From positions 124,001 to 188,000 of the forward strand of contig NZ_SSSQ01000007.1 in the NCBI RefSeq assembly GCF_009469765.1: a stretch of 64,000 nt of DNA. Reading direction: 5' to 3'. Source of the DNA: Dechloromonas hortensis (GTDB lineage: Bacteria > Pseudomonadota > Gammaproteobacteria > Burkholderiales > Rhodocyclaceae). A program made the position numbers and the translations under genes. Below are positions 27,465 to 35,664 of this stretch, piece by piece (the first letter of the stretch is position 1; each line of letters starts with the position of its first letter). The notes below the pieces were generated by a model. That model searched no databases. It was not told where the DNA came from and saw only the letters and a program-made list of their open reading frames with translations.

Positions 27465-28616
27465 ATGCTGAGGTTTCCCCGTATATCGCTGATTGCCGCT
27501 TTGCTGATGGCGAGCGGTCTGGTTCACGCCGACATCAAGGTCGGCATCATTGCCTCCTCGACCGGGCCGACCGCCGTGGTCGGCATTCCGCAAAAGAACA
27601 CGGCGGCCCTGCTGCCGACCGAAATCGCCGGCCAGAAGGTCGAATACATCGTGCTCGACGATGCCTCCGACCCGACCAATGCGGTGACCGGCGTCAAGAA
27701 GCTGATCGGCGAGCAGAAGGTCGATGCACTGATCGGACCGACGACGACACCGGCCGCGCTGGCCATGCTCGATTTCGTTGCCGAATCGAAGACGCCGCTG
27801 CTGACCACGGTCGGTTCCTCGGCCGTCGTCCTGCCGATGGATGAGCGCAAGAAATGGGTCTTCAAGACGACGCAGAACGACGACCTGATCGCCGAGGCGG
27901 TGCTCGCCCACATGACGGCGAACGGTGTCAAGACGCTCGGTTTCATCGGCTTCAACGATCCCTATGGCGAGAACTGGTACAAGGTATTTGGCGGCATGGC
28001 CGACAAGGCTGGTATCCAGATCATCGCCAACGAGCGCTTCAACCGCACCGATCAGTCGGTCACCGGCCAGGTGCTCAAGGTCATGTCGGCCAAGCCGGAT
28101 GCCGTCTTCATCGCCGCCACCGGCGGCCCGGCCGTGCTGCCGCAGGCCGGCCTGCAGGAAAAGGGCTACAAGGGCCGCATCTACCAGACGCACGGCGTGG
28201 CGACCAACGATTTCATCCGCCTCGGTGGCAAGACGGTCGAAGGCACGCTGATGGCCGGCGGCCCGCTGCTCGCCGCCGACGACCTGGCGGCTGCCAACCC
28301 GATCAAGGCGGTGGCGCAGGGCTATATCAGGCTGTACGAGGGCAAGCATGGCGCCGGCAGCATGTCCACCTTCGGGGCCAATACCTGGGATGCCGGCCTG
28401 CTGCTGCAGAAGGCGATTCCCGAGGCGCTGAAGAAGGCCAAGCCGGGCACGCCGGAGTTTCGCGCCGCGCTGCGTGACGCGCTGGAGCGCTCGAAGGAAG
28501 TGGTCGGGGCGCAGGGCGTTTTCAACATGACGGCGCAGAACCATAACGGCATGGATGCCCGGGCCCGGGTCATGATGACGGTCAAGGGTGGTAAATGGGT
28601 CTTGCTCAAGGAATGA
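27465..28616 (+). CDS. ABC transporter periplasmic receptor, branched-chain amino acid (LivJ) type
   Basis: 383 residues with a Sec signal peptide (about 1-21, ending VHA). The mature part is a type I periplasmic binding protein (DIKVGIIASSTGP, then AVTGVKKLIGEQKVDALIGP), a family that binds branched-chain amino acids, amides or aromatic acids. No permease or ATPase genes are adjacent, so it is an orphan receptor or serves a distant transporter. TATAAT (27420-27425) is a likely -10 box and GAAGAAGG a ribosome site. The DUF411 gene follows at once. Confidence 0.88.
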   Translation: MLRFPRISLIAALLMASGLVHADIKVGIIASSTGPTAVVGIPQKNTAALLPTEIAGQKVEYIVLDDASDPTNAVTGVKKLIGEQKVDALIGPTTTPAALAMLDFVAESKTPLLTTVGSSAVVLPMDERKKWVFKTTQNDDLIAEAVLAHMTANGVKTLGFIGFNDPYGENWYKVFGGMADKAGIQIIANERFNRTDQSVTGQVLKVMSAKPDAVFIAATGGPAVLPQAGLQEKGYKGRIYQTHGVATNDFIRLGGKTVEGTLMAGGPLLAADDLAAANPIKAVAQGYIRLYEGKHGAGSMSTFGANTWDAGLLLQKAIPEALKKAKPGTPEFRAALRDALERSKEVVGAQGVFNMTAQNHNGMDARARVMMTVKGGKWVLLKE

Positions 28617-28618
28617 TG

Positions 28619-29119
28619 ATGCTCAAGCGATTATTGGTTGCCGGCTGGCTGGCCCTGGCTGGAATGACGGTGGTGGCGGATGAGGCGACCAAGCCGCTGG
28701 TCGAAATCTACATGCCGTCGCCGTGCCTGGCCTGCATTGACTGGGGGGCCTATCTGGCCGACAACGGCTTCAAGGTGAGCTACAAGGAGACGGCCGACAT
28801 GGCGGCCGTCAAGAAGCGGCTGAAGGTGCCGAAAGAGGTCGAATCGGTGCATACCGCCGTCGTTGGCCGCTATTTTGTCGAAGGCCACGTGTACGCCGAG
28901 GATATCCACGAACTGCTGCGGGACAAACCCAAGGCCCGCGGCATCGCGGCGCCCGGGCTGCCGCGCGGCGCGCCGGGCCGGGAGTATTCCAACCCGACCT
29001 GCGAAACAGCCTGTACGACGCTCGATCTGACCAGCGGCGAGCGCGAGGTCCAGCGCGACCTGTTCAATACCCTGCTGGTCAAGCCGGATGGCTCGACCAG
29101 CATCTGGGCGCGCCACTGA
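28619..29119 (+). CDS. Periplasmic DUF411 metal-binding-type protein
   Basis: 166 residues with a signal peptide (about 1-20). The DUF411 signatures are present: a CLACIDW pair of cysteines near residue 35, KVPKEVESVHTAVVG, YFVEGHVYAEDI, and GIAAPGLPRGAPG. Members occur beside copper-resistance genes and probably bind metal or act as thioredoxin-like periplasmic proteins. Two more cysteines (CETAC) lie near the C-terminus. Starts at 28613 and 28616 are possible; 28619 gives the best distance to AAGGA. It follows the receptor gene without a gap. Confidence 0.82.
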   Translation: MLKRLLVAGWLALAGMTVVADEATKPLVEIYMPSPCLACIDWGAYLADNGFKVSYKETADMAAVKKRLKVPKEVESVHTAVVGRYFVEGHVYAEDIHELLRDKPKARGIAAPGLPRGAPGREYSNPTCETACTTLDLTSGEREVQRDLFNTLLVKPDGSTSIWARH

Positions 29120-29142
29120 AACGCTGTCTGCGTTCCGGCTGA

Positions 29143-29160
29143 ACCCCGCTGCGGCGGGGT
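29143..29160. terminator. Hairpin between DUF411 and the FccB-like gene
   Basis: Stem ACCCCGC / GCGGGGT with a TGCG loop lies between the two convergent stops. Neither side has a clear T-run, so it may be a bidirectional or weak terminator. Confidence 0.5.
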
Positions 29161-29161
29161 G

Positions 29162-30421
29162 TCAAAAACCGAGGGCGGCGAACATGCTCGTCGCCCACCG
29201 GACATCTTCATTGTCGGGCTGCGGGTTGTAGGTCTGGCGGACGCTCTGCTGGATCAGGCCGTCGCCGCGGAAGCGGTAGGCGGTTTCGAGGCGCGCCATT
29301 TCCATCGGCTCGATCCGGTTCAGTACATAGCAGGTGCTGTCCGGCAACAGCTTTTCCGGTACCTTGCCGGCCGCCCGCGCCGCGATCTGCTGCGCCGCGA
29401 TCTGCCCGAGGCGGGCCGCCATCTGGCCGGTCTTCGGGTAATGGCCGAATAGCGGCGAGGCCTTGTCGATCTGGTCGCCGACCAGGAAAACGCGCTCATC
29501 GCCAACGGCATGCAGATGCACCGGGTCGATCGCCGCCCAGCCGCTTGGTTTGCCGTCGCTGCCCTGGCCGATCAGGCCGGCCTGCCAGACGATATCGGCG
29601 GCCTGCTGCGGCGGCATCAGGATGGCATCGTCGAAATCGATGGTGTCGAAATCGGTGCTCAGCTGTTTCTTGTAAGGGTCGATCGATTTGACCCGGGCCT
29701 GCGGCAGGTAAGTGATCTGGTCGCGGTAGCTGTCGCGAAAGACCCGATCGAAGCTGAGTGCCGGCTGATTCGGATCGAGCACGATCAGCCGACCCTTGAT
29801 GCCGCGCTGTTTCATCCACCAGGCAATCATCCCGGCACGCTCGTAGGGGGCTGGCGGGCAGCGGTAAGGCATCGGCGGCACCGTCATCACCAGGTCGCCG
29901 CCGGTGAATTTTTCCAGTTTTGCCTTCAGGCGCAGGTGGCCATCGCTGTCGGCAAAGGCGCTCGGGAAATTCAGGCGGCTGTGTTCGGCAGCACTGCGGT
30001 CGACCCCGTACCACGGCGAAAAATCCTCGCGGATGCCGGCCGCGATGATCAGCCAGTCGTAATCGAGTTCTTCGGTCGGGCAGACGACCTTGCGCCGGGC
30101 CCGGTCAATCGCCGTGACTTCGGCCTGCAGGAAACGATAGCCGTGACGCTGGGCCGCCTGCCGGTAGTCGTGCTGCAGCGCCTTGCCATCGGCCAGGCCG
30201 ACCAGCCAGCGGTTGGAGAGCGGGCGCGACCAGAAGGCGGCATTCTTCTCGACCAGAACGACTTCCAGCGCCGGCGCCAGGCTGCGTAGCTGACGCGCTG
30301 CGGCGAGGCCGCCCCATCCCCCGCCGACAATGACGACTCGGCCATTGCTGGCACGGGCGGCAGGCAGAAATGCTGCAGCGGCTAATCCGAAAGTGGCGCT
30401 TAGAAGGGTTCGGCGTTTCAT
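29162..30421 (-). CDS. FccB-like FAD-dependent sulfide dehydrogenase flavoprotein
   Basis: 419 residues. A twin-arginine-like signal (KRRTLLSAT, about 1-24) precedes an FAD Rossmann motif VVIVGGGWGGLAAA. The segment PYRCPPAPYERA and a second Cys in STCYVLN correspond to the redox-active cysteine regions of flavocytochrome c sulfide dehydrogenase. Such enzymes oxidise sulfide to polysulfide in the periplasm. The cytochrome partner FccA is not adjacent, so electron acceptor and true substrate are open; a sulfide:quinone-type or other role is possible. Confidence 0.82.
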   Translation of the reverse strand: MKRRTLLSATFGLAAAAFLPAARASNGRVVIVGGGWGGLAAARQLRSLAPALEVVLVEKNAAFWSRPLSNRWLVGLADGKALQHDYRQAAQRHGYRFLQAEVTAIDRARRKVVCPTEELDYDWLIIAAGIREDFSPWYGVDRSAAEHSRLNFPSAFADSDGHLRLKAKLEKFTGGDLVMTVPPMPYRCPPAPYERAGMIAWWMKQRGIKGRLIVLDPNQPALSFDRVFRDSYRDQITYLPQARVKSIDPYKKQLSTDFDTIDFDDAILMPPQQAADIVWQAGLIGQGSDGKPSGWAAIDPVHLHAVGDERVFLVGDQIDKASPLFGHYPKTGQMAARLGQIAAQQIAARAAGKVPEKLLPDSTCYVLNRIEPMEMARLETAYRFRGDGLIQQSVRQTYNPQPDNEDVRWATSMFAALGF

Positions 30422-30446
30422 GGTTCAATCTTGTTTGATAAAAGCC

Positions 30447-30465
30447 TTGACAAAGTGATTGTCAA
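30447..30465 (-). promoter_or_regulatory. Promoter with overlapping inverted repeat, FccB-like gene
   Basis: TTGACAA-N5-TTGTCAA is a perfect dyad. On the minus strand its outer half supplies a consensus -35 box TTGACA, followed 17 bases later by TTTATC as a weak -10. A regulator on the dyad would cover the -35 box. Confidence 0.5.
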
Positions 30466-30773
30466 TACCTGACTTATGCACAGTGAAGAATCTTTTTTCG
30501 TTGGCCGGCAATTAAACAGCGTTTAAAGACTTGACTTGCATCCGTATTTAAAATAATCAATAAAAACAATGACTTGAAACTTCGCCCAAGTTTCGGGCAG
30601 GGTAAGAAAAACCCTTGTGGAACGGTGACTTAGCGAATCCGCCCACGATTCATTCACAGACTTATCCACAGATTTTGTGGATAGTTCGAAAAGCCTAAAC
30701 CCTATACCTAGATTGGCTCCTGAACTTAAAGTACTACATTAGGTTTTGGGCATTGTTTGCTGCGCTGCAATAA

Positions 30774-30802
30774 GACAACGGCCTGCGAGGCAGGCCGTTG
30801 TC
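30774..30802 (-). terminator. metG: Intrinsic terminator of metG
   Basis: Perfect 13-bp stem (GACAACGGCCTGC and its complement) with a 3-base loop, 12 bases past the metG stop. The T-run after it on the minus strand is short. Confidence 0.75.
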
Positions 30803-30813
30803 GATGCTGCAGA

Positions 30814-32904
30814 TTATTTCACTCGCATGCCGGGTTGGGCGCCGGCATCCGGCGACAGCAGGAAGATTCCCGGCGTTTTGCCGTCGCTGTCCGAGGCGGC
30901 CATCACCATGCCTTCCGAGAGCCCGAACTTCATCTTGCGCGGCGCCAGGTTGGCGACCATCACGGTCAGCCGGCCGATCAGTTGCGCCGGATCGTAGGCG
31001 GCCTTGATGCCGGCGAAGACGTTGCGCGTCTTTTCCTCGCCGATGTCGAGCGTCAGGCGGACCAGCTTGTCGGCCCCGTCGACGTGTTCGGCGTTGGCGA
31101 TCAGCGCAATGCGCAGATCCACCTTCATGAAGTCGTCGATGGTGCACAGATTGTCGCTGCCGGCCTCGGCCTTGATTTCCTTCTGCTGATGCTCGGCATG
31201 GCGCTGCTGCGATTGCGCTTCCGGCGCTGGAGCCAGCGACTCGCGGTTGGCCTCGACCAGTTTTTCGATCAGCTTGGGATCGACCCGGGTCATCAGGTGC
31301 TCGTAGGCATTGATGCCGTGGCCGGCGGCGAGCAGGCTCCCGGTGTCGGTCCAGGCCAGCGGCGCGATGTTGAGGAATTTCTCGACCTTGCCGGCGACGA
31401 CCGGCAGGATCGGCTTCAACAGTACGGTGAGCAGACGGAACAGGTTCAGCGCGTTGCTGCAGGCGGCGTGTAGTTCGACTTCCTTGCCTTCCTGCTTGGC
31501 CAGTTCCCAGGGCTTGACGCTATCGACGTACTGATTGGCGGCATCGGTCAGCGCCATGATCTCGCGCATCGCCTTGCCGAATTCGCGGGCTTCGTAGAGT
31601 TCGGCGATGCGGCCGGCCGCTTCCTGGATGGCCTTGATCGCCGGCAGGTCGGCGGCGGCCGGCGCCAGTTGGCCGTTGAAGCGCTTGGTGATGAAGCCGG
31701 CCGAGCGGCTGGCGATATTGACGTACTTGCCGACCAGGTCGGAATTGACGCGGGCGCAGAAGTCTTCGAGGTTGAGGTCGATGTCTTCCATGCTCGCCGA
31801 CAGCTTGGCGGCATAGTAATAGCGCAGCCATTCCGGATTGAGGCCGGTATCGATGAAGCTCTGGGCGGTGATGAAGGTGCCGCGCGATTTCGACATCTTG
31901 GCGCCGTCGACCGTCAGGAAGCCGTGCGCGAAGATCTTGGTCGGCGTCCGGTAGCCGGCGTGGGCCAGTTCGGCCGGCCAGAACAGGGCGTGGAAGTAGA
32001 GGATGTCCTTGCCGATGAAATGGTAGAGCTCGGTCGTCGAATCCGGCTTGAAGTATTCGTTGAAGTCGAGGCCGTTCTTGCCGCACAGGTTCTTGAAGGA
32101 ACCCATGTAGCCGATCGGGGCGTCGAGCCAGACGTAGAAATACTTGCCCGGTGCGTCGGGAATCTCGAAGCCGAAGTAGGGCGCATCGCGCGAAATGTCC
32201 CAGTCGGTCAGCTTGTTGTCGCCGGGGGCACCCAGCCATTCCTGCATCTTGTTGGCGGCTTCGTTCTGCAGCACGCCGTTGTCGCGGCTGGTGTACTGGC
32301 GCAGGAAGGCTTCGCAGCGCGGGTCGGAGAGCTTGAAGAAGTAATGCTCGGAAGTGCGCAGTTCCGGCTTGGCGCCGGAGACGGCGGAGAACGGCTCGAT
32401 CAGATCGGTCGGCGCATAGGCGGCGCCGCAGACTTCGCAGTTGTCACCGTACTGGTCCTTGGCGTGGCACTTCGGGCACTCGCCCTTGATGAAGCGGTCG
32501 GGCAGGAACAATTGCTTGACCGGGTCGTAGTACTGCTCGATGGTTCGCGTCTCGATCAGGCCGGCCGCCTTCAGCTTGCCGTAGATGTCGTTGGCGCATT
32601 CCCGGGTCTCGTCGGAGTGGGTGCTGTAATAGTTGTCGAAACCGACGTGAAAACCGGAAAAGTCGCGGTAATGTTCGCCATGAACGCGGGCGATCAGTTG
32701 CTCGGGCGTGATGCCTTCCTTCTCGGCGCGCAGCATGATCGGCGTGCCGTGCGTGTCGTCGGCGCAGACATACCAGCATTCGTTGCCGGACATCTTCTGG
32801 TAGCGGACCCAGATGTCGGTCTGGATGTATTCAACCAGGTGGCCGAGGTGAATGGCGCCGTTGGCGTAGGGCAGGGCGGAGGTGACGAGGATTTTGCGCG
32901 GCAT
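30814..32904 (-). CDS. metG: Methionyl-tRNA synthetase
   Basis: 696 residues, full length of the type with a C-terminal EMAP/Trbp111 domain. [12 protein letters not shown] carries the HIGH signature, four cysteines in [18 protein letters not shown] form the zinc knuckle, and KMSKS is present near residue 335. The C-terminal domain (about 590-696, [22 protein letters not shown]) supports dimerisation and tRNA binding. It charges initiator and elongator tRNA-Met in the cytoplasm. It has its own promoter and terminator. Confidence 0.98.
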   Translation of the reverse strand: MPRKILVTSALPYANGAIHLGHLVEYIQTDIWVRYQKMSGNECWYVCADDTHGTPIMLRAEKEGITPEQLIARVHGEHYRDFSGFHVGFDNYYSTHSDETRECANDIYGKLKAAGLIETRTIEQYYDPVKQLFLPDRFIKGECPKCHAKDQYGDNCEVCGAAYAPTDLIEPFSAVSGAKPELRTSEHYFFKLSDPRCEAFLRQYTSRDNGVLQNEAANKMQEWLGAPGDNKLTDWDISRDAPYFGFEIPDAPGKYFYVWLDAPIGYMGSFKNLCGKNGLDFNEYFKPDSTTELYHFIGKDILYFHALFWPAELAHAGYRTPTKIFAHGFLTVDGAKMSKSRGTFITAQSFIDTGLNPEWLRYYYAAKLSASMEDIDLNLEDFCARVNSDLVGKYVNIASRSAGFITKRFNGQLAPAAADLPAIKAIQEAAGRIAELYEAREFGKAMREIMALTDAANQYVDSVKPWELAKQEGKEVELHAACSNALNLFRLLTVLLKPILPVVAGKVEKFLNIAPLAWTDTGSLLAAGHGINAYEHLMTRVDPKLIEKLVEANRESLAPAPEAQSQQRHAEHQQKEIKAEAGSDNLCTIDDFMKVDLRIALIANAEHVDGADKLVRLTLDIGEEKTRNVFAGIKAAYDPAQLIGRLTVMVANLAPRKMKFGLSEGMVMAASDSDGKTPGIFLLSPDAGAQPGMRVK

Positions 32905-32934
32905 CGGGAGCGTCAGGCAGAAAAATAAAGCGTG

Positions 32935-32940
32935 ATTTTA
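32935..32940 (-). promoter_or_regulatory. metG: -10 box TAAAAT of metG
   Basis: On the minus strand GCGGTAAAATCACGC places TAAAAT 31-36 bases before the metG start, in the same GGTAAAAT context as dnaE and dcd. Confidence 0.45.
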
Positions 32941-32990
32941 CCGCGAGCGGCTGCGGCGCGCCGTTTATAGCAAGTCCGCTGCCGCGGCTG

Positions 32991-33018
32991 CCGATTGTTG
33001 CAATCGGTAAACGATTGT
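32991..33018 (+). promoter_or_regulatory. Repeats upstream of the orphan response regulator
   Basis: CCGATTG-TTG-CAATCGG (32991-33007) is a perfect dyad, and CGATTGT recurs at 33012-33018, 20 bases after the first CGATTGT at 32992. OmpR-family regulators bind repeats at 10-11 or 20-base intervals, so self-control is possible. Confidence 0.4.
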
Positions 33019-33098
33019 AATGGCTTGGTAAATTTAGCCGAATGGATTATTGCTGAAGACAGGTGATGGCGGCAGAATTGACATATTAGGGAGATCTC

Positions 33099-33785
33099 AT
33101 GAATTTTGCCGTAGTGGAAGACAGCCGCAGCCAGGCTGAAGTGCTCAAGGCCTTGTTGAAGAGCGAAGGCCATCAGGTTGAGGTCTTTGCCGAAGGCAAG
33201 GCTTGCCTGGAGGCCCTGAAAACGCGCTCCTTCGATTTTTTTGTCATCGACTGGACGCTGCCGGACATTGGCGGTGACGAGGTGCTCAAGCACATCCGGG
33301 AGCAGTGCGGCTGGGAGGTGCCGGTCGTTTTCTGCACGGCACGCACCGAGGAGGAGAGTGCTGCCGATATCCTGCGCCTCGGTGCCGATGACTACATTCC
33401 CAAGCCGATCCGTTACATGGAGTTCATGGCGCGCATCCAGTCGCTGCTGCGCCGCCGCCAGCATGTCCGGCCCAGCGCCTTGCGCGTCGGCGGCATCGAA
33501 GTCGATCTCGATGGCCGGCGTATTCGTCTGGGCGGCGCCGACGTCGACCTGACGCAGCGCGAATTCGATCTGGCGGTGATCTTCCTGCGCAATATCGGCC
33601 GGGTCCTGCCGCGTGAAGAACTGCTGGCCAACGTCTGGGTCAAGGAAAGCGAGGTCGATACGCGGACCGTCGATACCCATGCCAGCCGTTTGCGCAAGAA
33701 GCTCGGCTTGGCCGGCGAAAGCGGCCTGATGCTGACCTCGGTCTATGGTCAGGGCTACCGCCTGGATACCGTCCAGCAAGGCTGA
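33099..33785 (+). CDS. OmpR-family response regulator (orphan)
   Basis: 228 residues. The receiver domain (1-118) has the acidic pair near E7-D8, phospho-acceptor Asp in FFVIDWTLPD (near 51), and the Lys in YIPKPIRY. The C-terminal winged helix (about 130-225, VDLTQREFDLAV, RTVDTHASRLRKKL, VYGQGYRL) binds DNA. No histidine kinase gene is adjacent. Upstream repeats suggest autoregulation. Confidence 0.92.
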   Translation: MNFAVVEDSRSQAEVLKALLKSEGHQVEVFAEGKACLEALKTRSFDFFVIDWTLPDIGGDEVLKHIREQCGWEVPVVFCTARTEEESAADILRLGADDYIPKPIRYMEFMARIQSLLRRRQHVRPSALRVGGIEVDLDGRRIRLGGADVDLTQREFDLAVIFLRNIGRVLPREELLANVWVKESEVDTRTVDTHASRLRKKLGLAGESGLMLTSVYGQGYRLDTVQQG

Positions 33786-33863
33786 TTCGACGCTCCGCTT
33801 TGCGGTATACTGGACCAAATTGCTCGGGTATTGCCCGGCCGTTAACCCCAACCCGGAGTTTCC

Positions 33864-34955
33864 ATGAGTCTTACAGAACAGCAGATCAAGACCGCCCTGA
33901 GTGCTGCGGTCGACCCCAATACCGGCAAGGATTTCGTTGCCGGCAAGGCCGTCAAGAACATCAAGATCGACGGTGACGATGTCGCCTTCGATATCGAGCT
34001 CGGGTACCCCGCCAAGACCCAGATCGACCTCGTCCGCAAGCAGGTGATCGCCGCCGTGCGCACTGTGCCCGGGGTCGGCAACATTTCGGCCAACGTCTTC
34101 AGCAAGATCGTCGCCCACTCGGTTCAACTGGGCGTCAAGCTGCTGCCGGGCGTCAAGAACATCATTGCCGTCGCCTCCGGCAAGGGCGGCGTCGGCAAGA
34201 GCACGACCGCGGTGAACCTGGCCCTGGCCCTGGCCCAGGAAGGCGCCAGCGTCGGTATTCTCGATGCCGACATCTACGGTCCGTCGCAACCGCAGATGCT
34301 CGGCCTGGCCGGTCAGCAGCCTGAATCGAAGGACGGCAGCAGCATGGAGCCGCTCGAAGCCTACGGCTTGCAGGCGATGTCGATCGGCTTCATGGTCGAT
34401 GTCGAAACGCCGATGGTCTGGCGCGGCCCGATGGTTGCGCAAGCGCTCGATCAACTGCTCGGCCAGACCAACTGGCGCGACCTCGACTATCTGATCGTCG
34501 ATATGCCGCCGGGCACCGGCGACATCCAGCTCTCGCTGACCCAGAAGGTGCCGGTGACCGGTGCGGTGATCGTCACCACGCCGCAGGACATCGCGCTGAT
34601 CGACGCACGCAAGGGGCTGAAGATGTTCGAGAAGGTGAATGTCCCGATTCTCGGCATCATCGAGAACATGAGCATCCATATCTGCTCGAAGTGCGGCCAC
34701 GAAGAGCATATCTTCGGTGAAGGCGGCGGCGAGAAGATGTGCCGGGACTACGATGTTGAATTTCTCGGCAGCCTGCCCCTGGAAATGGCGATCCGCGAGA
34801 TGGCCGATGGCGGCAAGCCGACCGTGGTCGGTGCGCCGGATTCGCGGACGGCCGAGATCTATCGCGGTATTGCCCGCCGGGTTGCGATCAAGATCGCCGA
34901 GAAGGCCAAGGACATGACCTCGAAGTTCCCGAATATCGTCGTTCAAAACACTTAA
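33864..34955 (+). CDS. apbC: Iron-sulfur cluster carrier protein ApbC/Mrp
   Basis: 363 residues. An N-terminal MIP18/FSCA domain (about 5-85) is followed by a P-loop ATPase with the deviant Walker [22 protein letters not shown], and a C-terminal CSKCG pair that binds the bridging 4Fe-4S cluster. It delivers clusters to apoproteins in the cytoplasm. A TATACT -10 box (33806-33811) precedes it. It ends at an intrinsic terminator that overlaps the dcd promoter. Confidence 0.96.
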   Translation: MSLTEQQIKTALSAAVDPNTGKDFVAGKAVKNIKIDGDDVAFDIELGYPAKTQIDLVRKQVIAAVRTVPGVGNISANVFSKIVAHSVQLGVKLLPGVKNIIAVASGKGGVGKSTTAVNLALALAQEGASVGILDADIYGPSQPQMLGLAGQQPESKDGSSMEPLEAYGLQAMSIGFMVDVETPMVWRGPMVAQALDQLLGQTNWRDLDYLIVDMPPGTGDIQLSLTQKVPVTGAVIVTTPQDIALIDARKGLKMFEKVNVPILGIIENMSIHICSKCGHEEHIFGEGGGEKMCRDYDVEFLGSLPLEMAIREMADGGKPTVVGAPDSRTAEIYRGIARRVAIKIAEKAKDMTSKFPNIVVQNT

Positions 34956-34973
34956 TTTGTAGACAATTTGGCC

Positions 34974-35007
34974 AACAAAGGCGGGTAAAATCCCGCCTTT
35001 GTTTTTT
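34974..35007 (+). terminator. apbC terminator with the dcd -10 box in its loop
   Basis: A perfect 12-bp stem (34974-34985 with 34992-35003, GGCGGG / CCCGCC core) followed by T-residues forms an intrinsic terminator. Its 6-base loop, 34986-34991, is TAAAAT, the likely -10 box of dcd, 36 bases before the dcd ATG. Confidence 0.8.
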
Positions 35008-35026
35008 GTCGACCGGAACCGAGAAA

Positions 35027-35593
35027 ATGGCCATCAAATCAGACAAATGGATACGCCGCATGGCGGCCGAGCACGGCATGATCGAGCCGTTCGAGCCGGA
35101 ACTGGTGCGTGAGGCGAATGGCCAGAAGATCGTCTCCTACGGCACCTCCAGCTACGGCTACGATATCCGCTGCGCCCGCGAATTCAAGGTGTTCACCAAC
35201 ATCAATTCGACGGTGGTCGATCCGAAGAACTTCGATCCGAAATCTTTCGTCGAGATCGAATCCGACGTCTGCATCATTCCGCCGAACTCCTTCGCATTGG
35301 CCCGGACCATGGAATATTTCCGTATTCCGCGCTCGGTGCTGACCGTCTGCCTCGGCAAATCGACCTATGCCCGCTGCGGCATCATCGTCAATGTCACCCC
35401 GTTCGAGCCCGAGTGGGAAGGCTACGTGACGCTGGAGTTCTCCAACACGACGCCGCTGCCGGCCAAGATCTATGCCGGCGAAGGCTGCGCCCAGGTGCTG
35501 TTCTTCGAGTCCGACGAAATCTGCGAAACCTCGTACAAGGATAGGGGCGGCAAGTATCAGGGGCAGGTGGGCGTCACGCTGCCCAAGATCTGA
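35027..35593 (+). CDS. dcd: dCTP deaminase
   Basis: 188 residues, the normal length. [20 protein letters not shown] (with the catalytic region), and [19 protein letters not shown] are diagnostic. It deaminates dCTP to dUTP, feeding dUMP to thymidylate synthase. Start at MAIKSDKW; the upstream ATG would lie in the terminator-promoter region. The gene precedes the decarboxylase gene after 71 bases that include a small hairpin. Confidence 0.97.
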   Translation: MAIKSDKWIRRMAAEHGMIEPFEPELVREANGQKIVSYGTSSYGYDIRCAREFKVFTNINSTVVDPKNFDPKSFVEIESDVCIIPPNSFALARTMEYFRIPRSVLTVCLGKSTYARCGIIVNVTPFEPEWEGYVTLEFSNTTPLPAKIYAGEGCAQVLFFESDEICETSYKDRGGKYQGQVGVTLPKI

Positions 35594-35625
35594 CCCGGGC
35601 CTGTAAAGAAAACGTCTTATTCTGT

Positions 35626-35643
35626 GACCCGCTGCGGCGGGTC
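35626..35643 (+). terminator. Hairpin after dcd
   Basis: Stem GACCCGC / GCGGGTC with a TGCG loop, the same design as the hairpin at 29143. No long T-run follows, so termination may be partial. Confidence 0.45.
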
Positions 35644-35664
35644 GCCGCTTTTCAAGGATTCAAC

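Larger units (their letters stand above)
30422..30813. other. 392-base AT-rich gap with DnaA-box-like sites
   Basis: No gene is supported here. The gap holds the FccB-like promoter with its inverted repeat, a TTAAAC-AGC-GTTTAA dyad (30512-30526), and three DnaA-box matches: TTATGCACA (30474-30482), TTATCCACA (30662-30670), and TGTGGATAG (30676-30684, inverse strand, one mismatch). The metG terminator closes it. Base composition is clearly more AT-rich than its surroundings. Confidence 0.6.

Noticed and set aside
30422..30813. Chromosomal replication origin oriC
   Set aside because: Only three DnaA-box matches, and dnaA, dnaN, rpmH and parAB are not nearby. Kept only as a DnaA-site observation.
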